Of a DNA stretch of 45,095 bases, positions 42,037 through 45,095 are shown one piece after another. The DNA comes from Methylobacterium soli (lineage in GTDB: Bacteria; Pseudomonadota; Alphaproteobacteria; Rhizobiales; Beijerinckiaceae). Where the stretch lies: assembly GCF_008806385.1 (NCBI RefSeq), contig NZ_VZZK01000042.1:1-45095 (forward strand). Direction: 5' to 3'. The notes below the pieces were generated by a model. It saw only the letters and a list, made by a program, of their open reading frames with translations, had not been told where the DNA came from and did not search any database. A program made the position numbers and the translations under genes. The stretch's first letter is position 1. Each line of letters starts with the position of its first letter.

Positions 42037-42204
42037 ATGATTGTGCATCCCATTTCCATAACGGCGATACTCATGCTGGCGGTGAGCGCCGCTTACGCTT
42101 CGCTGCAGTATTCGCATCATAAGGATAGTCTCAGCCTGGTCACAGGCTGTCTCCTCGTGTTTGGCCTCGGAATGCTTGGTGGTCGATTAGGGGTACTATA
42201 TTAA
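42037..42204 (+). CDS. Small two-helix membrane protein (55 aa)
   Basis: Fifty-five residues with two helices (ISITAILMLAVSAAYASL and LVTGCLLVFGLGMLGGRLG). The ATG at 42037 has a GGAGTAA ribosome site 4 bases before it and is preferred to an upstream ATG at 41956. It sits in an AT-rich patch. No family is recognised. Confidence 0.55.
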   Translation: MIVHPISITAILMLAVSAAYASLQYSHHKDSLSLVTGCLLVFGLGMLGGRLGVLY

Positions 42205-42370
42205 ACCGCGAGATCGTCCTGAATGATCTCGCCAGCGCTCCAGATTGGCCGGAAAGTCATTCCGCATTCAACGCTCGCCGAGCTTGCGTTGCCGAACCCA
42301 CAGAGTCGCTGGAGTGCGATGAGTCTCAGCACACAAAGGTAGCGAACTGTTCAGGCTGCGCTCGCTCGAC

Positions 42371-42976
42371 TCACAGCCCCGGCATCCCCATCAGAAACCC
42401 GATCTCGTGGCTCACCCGGGCCTCGAGCTCGTCAACCATGACCTTGTCGAACGCCGCTGCGGTCGCGCCCTGCAGCATCTCGTCCGGGATGTAGACGCCC
42501 GAGTTCTGCGGCAGCGCCTTGCCGCACCATACGTGGTTGGGGCTGACGTTCGTGAACACGTGGCCGCCCATTACTGGGCCTTTGCGGTTCAGGAAGCGAC
42601 CGCCCTTGGTGAAGGTGCCGGCGAAGAGTTGACGGCGACCGCGGGGCGCGGCTGAGACGCCGGCCCGGGTCTCCTTCGGGCTGAAGAACTTGAGACTGAT
42701 GTCGCCGCCCTGCGTCGTCAGCGTGTAGGTCAGGCTGCCGGCGTAGCCGAACTGCTCGGCCGTTGCGGTCGCCTTGTTGACCCTCACGGCCCGGACGATG
42801 GTGGAGCGCTTCAGGCCTGTCTGCTGCGTGAGCGCCCTGATGACTTGGGCGCGTGCCTTGGTGCCGGTGTGGTTCAGAGCGCGGGCCAGGGCGATGGGTG
42901 CGCGGGCGCCGAGCTCGCCAAGTTGGTTGGAGAAGCGCTGGAGCAGGCCGTCGCCGGAGAAGGTCAGGCCGGTCAT
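42371..42976 (-). CDS. Prophage minor tail protein Z (GPZ)-like
   Basis: A 201-residue protein with features of GPZ-type minor tail proteins: ARAPIALARALNHTGTKARA, VIRALTQQTGLKRSTIVRAV and VMGGHVFTNVSPNHVWCGKA. It completes phage tail formation in lambda-like phages. It starts at 42976, overlapping the stop of a short upstream phage frame (ATGA). It appears full length but is stranded about 5 kb from the other phage genes, separated by the rpfF region. Confidence 0.75.
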   Translation of the reverse strand: MTGLTFSGDGLLQRFSNQLGELGARAPIALARALNHTGTKARAQVIRALTQQTGLKRSTIVRAVRVNKATATAEQFGYAGSLTYTLTTQGGDISLKFFSPKETRAGVSAAPRGRRQLFAGTFTKGGRFLNRKGPVMGGHVFTNVSPNHVWCGKALPQNSGVYIPDEMLQGATAAAFDKVMVDELEARVSHEIGFLMGMPGL

Positions 42977-43170
42977 CGAGGGGCACTTATCTCCCGCATC
43001 ACCGCACCCGGCATCTCGATGGCGGTGAGCGCCATGATCTCCCAGGCGCACCAGTGAAGTTGCCAGAGGTCGGAGAGGGCGGGGTTGCCGGGCATCAGCA
43101 CCTTCTTACGCCAGCCGAGCCTGGACTGGCCTACGGCCTCGGCATTCAACCTTCCGAAACCCGAGCGCAT
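42973..43170 (-). CDS. Short phage-associated protein upstream of GPZ
   Basis: A frame of up to 65 residues ending WQLHWCAWEIMALTAIEMPG, then AVMREISAPR, with its stop overlapping the GPZ start. That coupling and the composition support it as real, but the N-terminus is uncertain (ATG at 43170 or 43095), and it may be a 5'-truncated phage gene. Family unknown. Confidence 0.45.
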   Translation of the reverse strand: MRSGFGRLNAEAVGQSRLGWRKKVLMPGNPALSDLWQLHWCAWEIMALTAIEMPGAVMREISAPR

Positions 43171-43206
43171 CAGAAGGATCGGATCGAACCGCGACCCAAC
43201 TGCAAA

Positions 43207-43512
43207 ATGATGCCTCCCGAAGACCGGCCACAAGCCGCCACCCAGCCCGAGAAGCGCACGGGCGGCGATCGTCACACCACGATGACGCTGGCGACGATCC
43301 TGCTGGAAGACGGTGAGCAGATCCCGTGTGTCCTCAGGGATATGTCTGTGTCGGGAGCCAAGCTCGGCGTCGCACGGCGGCACGTACTGCCCGAGAGTTT
43401 CACGTTGAACTTCCCTGGCCGCAACCTGACCTGCCGTGTCCGCCGTGCCTGGAGGCGTGGTGACTTTGTTGGCGTCACGCTGCTGGCCGAGAACGAGCCG
43501 GTGCGCAAGTAG
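43207..43512 (+). CDS. PilZ-domain protein (101 aa)
   Basis: A 101-residue single PilZ domain: TILLEDGEQIPCVLRDMSVS, then GAKLGVARRHVLPESFTLNF and RVRRAWRRGDFVGVTLL. The second c-di-GMP motif (DxSxxG) is present as DMSVSG. The first, normally RxxxR, reads RTGGDR, one residue too long, so nucleotide binding is uncertain. PilZ proteins relay c-di-GMP to motility or envelope functions. No ribosome site is obvious before the ATG. Confidence 0.75.
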   Translation: MMPPEDRPQAATQPEKRTGGDRHTTMTLATILLEDGEQIPCVLRDMSVSGAKLGVARRHVLPESFTLNFPGRNLTCRVRRAWRRGDFVGVTLLAENEPVRK

Positions 43513-43675
43513 GCTTCCGTCTCGCGGCCAACGCCGCACAAGCCGCGTCGGTCAATTGCTGGATCAGCTCGACGGCGCGCTCGGGCGCGATCTCAATGGA
43601 TCGTCCTCCCCGCTCATCCCCGATCCTGATGCAGACCTTGTCGCCGGAGGCGCGGGCTGAGGTGGTGGGGTGCAT
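43475..43675 (-). CDS. Small hypothetical protein (66 aa)
   Basis: A 66-residue frame with coding-like content (SGDKVCIRIGDERGGRSIEI, then APERAVELIQQLTDAACAAL). It overlaps the PilZ gene 3' end by 38 bases on the opposite strand. Beta then helix pattern; no family recognised. Confidence 0.45.
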   Translation of the reverse strand: MHPTTSARASGDKVCIRIGDERGGRSIEIAPERAVELIQQLTDAACAALAARRKPTCAPARSRPAA

Positions 43676-43757
43676 GGGCGAAGACGGCCGACAACGTTGG
43701 GTTCAGTTGAACCAATACCGGAAACTCTGCTGCAGGAAGGCAGATCCGGGAGACCGT

Positions 43758-44006
43758 ATGACGCAGTTCGACTACGATGAACCTGTCACGATCGTTTGGA
43801 ACGACGAGATCGGCACTAACTCTGTTCAACGGAAAGCGACGACAGACATCTGTCTGTCCGAAGCCGTCCGTCAGGTCATGCCCGAGTGGTCCGCTCGGCC
43901 GAATGCTCGCTTGTGCATCATCAGGCGGGATGCGAAGCGCAAGCCACTCACGACCTACAAGGCAGTTCGGTCGATATACGAGCGTCCTGACTTCCCGAAG
44001 GATTGA
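43758..44006 (+). CDS. Small hypothetical protein, tandem paralogue 1 (82 aa)
   Basis: An 82-residue protein: MTQFDYDEPVTIVWNDEIG, LSEAVRQVMPEWSARPNARL, CIIRRDAKRKPLTTYKAVRS and IYERPDFPKD. It is the same length as the next gene product and similar throughout (DYDEPVT/DYNEPVT, LSEAV/LGEAV, FKAVRS, YERPDF). GGGAGAC gives a ribosome site. Function unknown; the compact alpha/beta pattern suggests a small regulator. Confidence 0.65.
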   Translation: MTQFDYDEPVTIVWNDEIGTNSVQRKATTDICLSEAVRQVMPEWSARPNARLCIIRRDAKRKPLTTYKAVRSIYERPDFPKD

Positions 44007-44011
44007 CCCGT

Positions 44012-44050
44012 AGAAAAGCCCTGCAGCGCTACGACCGCACTCGGCCTTGC
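44012..44050. repeat. A-tract hairpin repeat, copy after paralogue 1
   Basis: GAAAAGCCCTGCAGCG, then CTACGACCGCACTCGGCC. Copies with the same core follow the next two plus-strand genes (44465 and 44917). This copy has lost full pairing. Confidence 0.5.
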
Positions 44051-44207
44051 GTGAGCTTCGAGGATCGGGTGCAGGACCCTACGGACGCGCGAGAAGGGAC
44101 TTATGCTCGCACAGTTGGGTACGCGGCCGTACTCAGCGCAGCGCAGCCGTTGCTGTCTCCGGAGAAATGATTCTTCTCTGTACAGCGAACCCAATATGGG
44201 CAGGCAT

Positions 44208-44456
44208 ATGCGCCAGATCGATTATAACGAGCCGGTCACGCTCCTCTGGATCGAGGGCGGCGAGACAAGCCCGGCCTCCGAGAAGAGCTCGGCAAAGTGC
44301 AGCCTGGGCGAAGCGGTGCTTCAAGCCTATAGACGTTGGGTCGGCCGGCCGCATGAACGTGTTTGTCTGATCGTCCGAGACGGAGGCAAGAAGCCGATAT
44401 CGACCTTCAAGGCGGTACGTTCGCTCTACGAACGGCCTGATTTCCAGAGGGGTTGA
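44208..44456 (+). CDS. Small hypothetical protein, tandem paralogue 2 (82 aa)
   Basis: Exactly 82 residues, like its neighbour: MRQIDYNEPVTLLWIEGGET, SLGEAVLQAYRRWVGRPHER, VCLIVRDGGKKPISTFKAVR, SLYERPDFQRG. Roughly half the positions are identical by eye. The start at 44208 aligns with paralogue 1, and GGGCAGG lies upstream; an ATG 4 codons earlier is less likely. Its 3' repeat is also shared, so gene and repeat were duplicated together. Confidence 0.65.
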   Translation: MRQIDYNEPVTLLWIEGGETSPASEKSSAKCSLGEAVLQAYRRWVGRPHERVCLIVRDGGKKPISTFKAVRSLYERPDFQRG

Positions 44457-44464
44457 CCGGTCGG

Positions 44465-44503
44465 TGAAAAGTCCCGCAGCGCTACGACCGCACTCGGCTT
44501 GCG
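44465..44503. repeat. A-tract hairpin repeat, copy after paralogue 2
   Basis: GAAAAGTCCCGCAGCG, then CTACGACCGCACTCGGCTT, nearly identical to 44012-44050. Confidence 0.5.
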
Positions 44504-44695
44504 TGGATTACACCGCTGGCGGGCTCAGGAGTGCTATCGACGATCCCGCCGCGGTTATGCACGCGCTGGCTGTAGGCAAAATGCAAAAAATTCCCTTAAA
44601 ACCCATTAACCATCACAGGTGAAGATTCTGAACCTTCGAATTCCCGAACCGTAGACCCGCCACAGTGTAGGTTCACGACAGAAAACGGAGGGCTC
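44504..44695. other. Intergenic region with AT-rich promoter-like stretch
   Basis: An AT-rich run around 44580-44620 precedes the next gene and is a likely promoter. No gene was seen. Confidence 0.4.
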
Positions 44696-44908
44696 ATGGC
44701 ACACTCTATTTTCATTCGCGATCTTGGAAGCTTCGGTGGCCGCCGGCCGCAGATGCTCGCTTGCGACATTGCCGATCGGATAGAGGCCGAAACCTTGGTG
44801 CGAAGCATCGCGACGGCCTACCACGATCACGGACTGAACCCCGCGACGGAGGTCTACTGGTTCAACTACAACGGCAGCGTGCACGAGATTTACGTGTGGC
44901 CGAGTTGA
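44696..44908 (+). CDS. Small hypothetical protein (70 aa)
   Basis: A 70-residue protein (MAHSIFIRDLGSFGGRRPQM, then RIEAETLVRSIATAYHDHGL and VYWFNYNGSVHEIYVWPS). It has an alpha/beta pattern with an aromatic C-terminus. An ACGGAGGG ribosome site precedes the ATG. It is not clearly related to the two upstream paralogues but carries the same kind of 3' repeat. Confidence 0.6.
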   Translation: MAHSIFIRDLGSFGGRRPQMLACDIADRIEAETLVRSIATAYHDHGLNPATEVYWFNYNGSVHEIYVWPS

Positions 44909-44916
44909 GGGGCCGT

Positions 44917-44950
44917 AGAAAAGCCCCGCAGCGATACGATCGCTCGGGGC
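44917..44950 (-). terminator. Intact A-tract hairpin, probable minus-strand terminator
   Basis: GCCCCG-C-AGCGA (from 44923) pairs with TCGCT-CGGGGC (to 44950). Preceded by AAAA, so on the minus strand the stem ends in TTTT. It is the best-preserved member of the repeat family and lies downstream of the minus-strand gene that enters at 45095. Confidence 0.55.
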
Positions 44951-45029
44951 GCAACAATCCCGTTGCCTCGGTGATACCGTGGGCTGGGTCTGGGTGACAT
45001 AACCTGCCTGAGGCAGTGGTCGAGGCGGT

Positions 45030-45095
45030 CTAGCTGTCCGGATGCGAAACCTCCTTGGCGACGGCTACAACCTTGAGCGCTTTCGGCAGCGCGTC
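45030..45095 (-). CDS. C-terminal end of an unidentified minus-strand gene
   Basis: The last 21 codons before a stop at 45030-45032 read DALPKALKVVAVAKEVSHPD then S. Most of the gene lies beyond the right edge. It is too short to identify. The hairpin at 44917-44950 would be its terminator. Confidence 0.35.
   Translation of the reverse strand, partial: DALPKALKVVAVAKEVSHPDS

Noticed and set aside
42853..43206. N-terminal extension of the PilZ frame
   Set aside because: It is antisense to the phage tail genes with shadow composition; the PilZ domain begins after the ATG at 43207.
1..45095. CRISPR arrays, tRNA and rRNA genes
   Set aside because: No regularly spaced direct repeats, no tRNA TPsiC-like signature with cloverleaf pairing and no rRNA motifs were seen on reading; a tRNAscan or covariance search would be decisive.

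Overview
The window looks like a chromosomal stretch of a GC-rich alphaproteobacterium, most likely Methylobacterium or a close relative (Methylobacteriaceae). The reasons are the overall composition, a MucR/Ros-type regulator, a PHB-type thiolase, acetate-uptake genes, abundant IS110/IS1111, IS3 and IS256 traces, and many small hypothetical genes. This assignment comes from reading the sequence; no database search was possible. No tRNA, rRNA or CRISPR array was seen.

Layout. (1) 1-7431: the 5' end of a thiolase gene (minus), a remnant of the acetyl-CoA synthetase 3' end, then intact DUF485 and actP acetate symporter genes, an adenylate kinase-like gene, ppa, and a minus-strand pair (cNMP/CBS/DUF294 nucleotidyltransferase plus DEDDh exonuclease) of the kind often found beside acetate symporters. 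(2) 7432-10885: an insertion-sequence graveyard with an IS256 stub and a complete IS1111-type element with 12-bp inverted repeats abutting an IS3 remnant. (3) 10886-12521: a zinc-ligand-poor MucR-like regulator, a hypothetical gene and a truncated GGDEF protein. (4) 12661-19066: a cluster of five genes whose products all carry N-terminal export signals: a TAXI solute-binding protein, an amidohydrolase, a LigJ-like hydratase, an NHL beta-propeller and a fumarylacetoacetase-family enzyme. It reads as an extracytoplasmic catabolic module and is one of the two most interesting regions. A Cys/Met-metabolism PLP enzyme follows, with a structured leader.

(5) 20937-22400: an IS110-type transposase with its probable guide-RNA leader. 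(6) 23332-31948: many small hypothetical genes, including a PAS protein, a zinc-ribbon membrane protein, a proline/alanine-rich membrane protein, an operon of small proteins with an internal paralogous pair, a YqhA-type membrane protein and a cysteine-cluster protein. (7) 32768-33837: two overlapping coiled-coil genes that are probably paralogues. (8) 34118-37822 and 42371-43170: decayed prophage pieces (small membrane proteins, XhlA-like protein, frameshifted endolysin, truncated terminase large subunit, terminase small subunit, GPZ-like tail protein). Between them lie a DSF-synthase-like crotonase (RpfF family) and, convergent with it and 6 bp away, a membrane PAS-GGDEF-EAL protein. This is a possible diffusible-signal/c-di-GMP module and the second main point of interest. 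(9) 43207-45095: a PilZ protein, a tandem pair of 82-residue paralogues with a repeated hairpin after each, another small gene, and the end of an unidentified minus-strand gene.

Cyclic-di-GMP signalling recurs (GGDEF at 11.8 kb, GGDEF-EAL at 39-41 kb, PilZ at 43.2 kb). The right half has the texture of a genomic island: phage remnants, small orphan genes, AT-rich patches and duplicated units.
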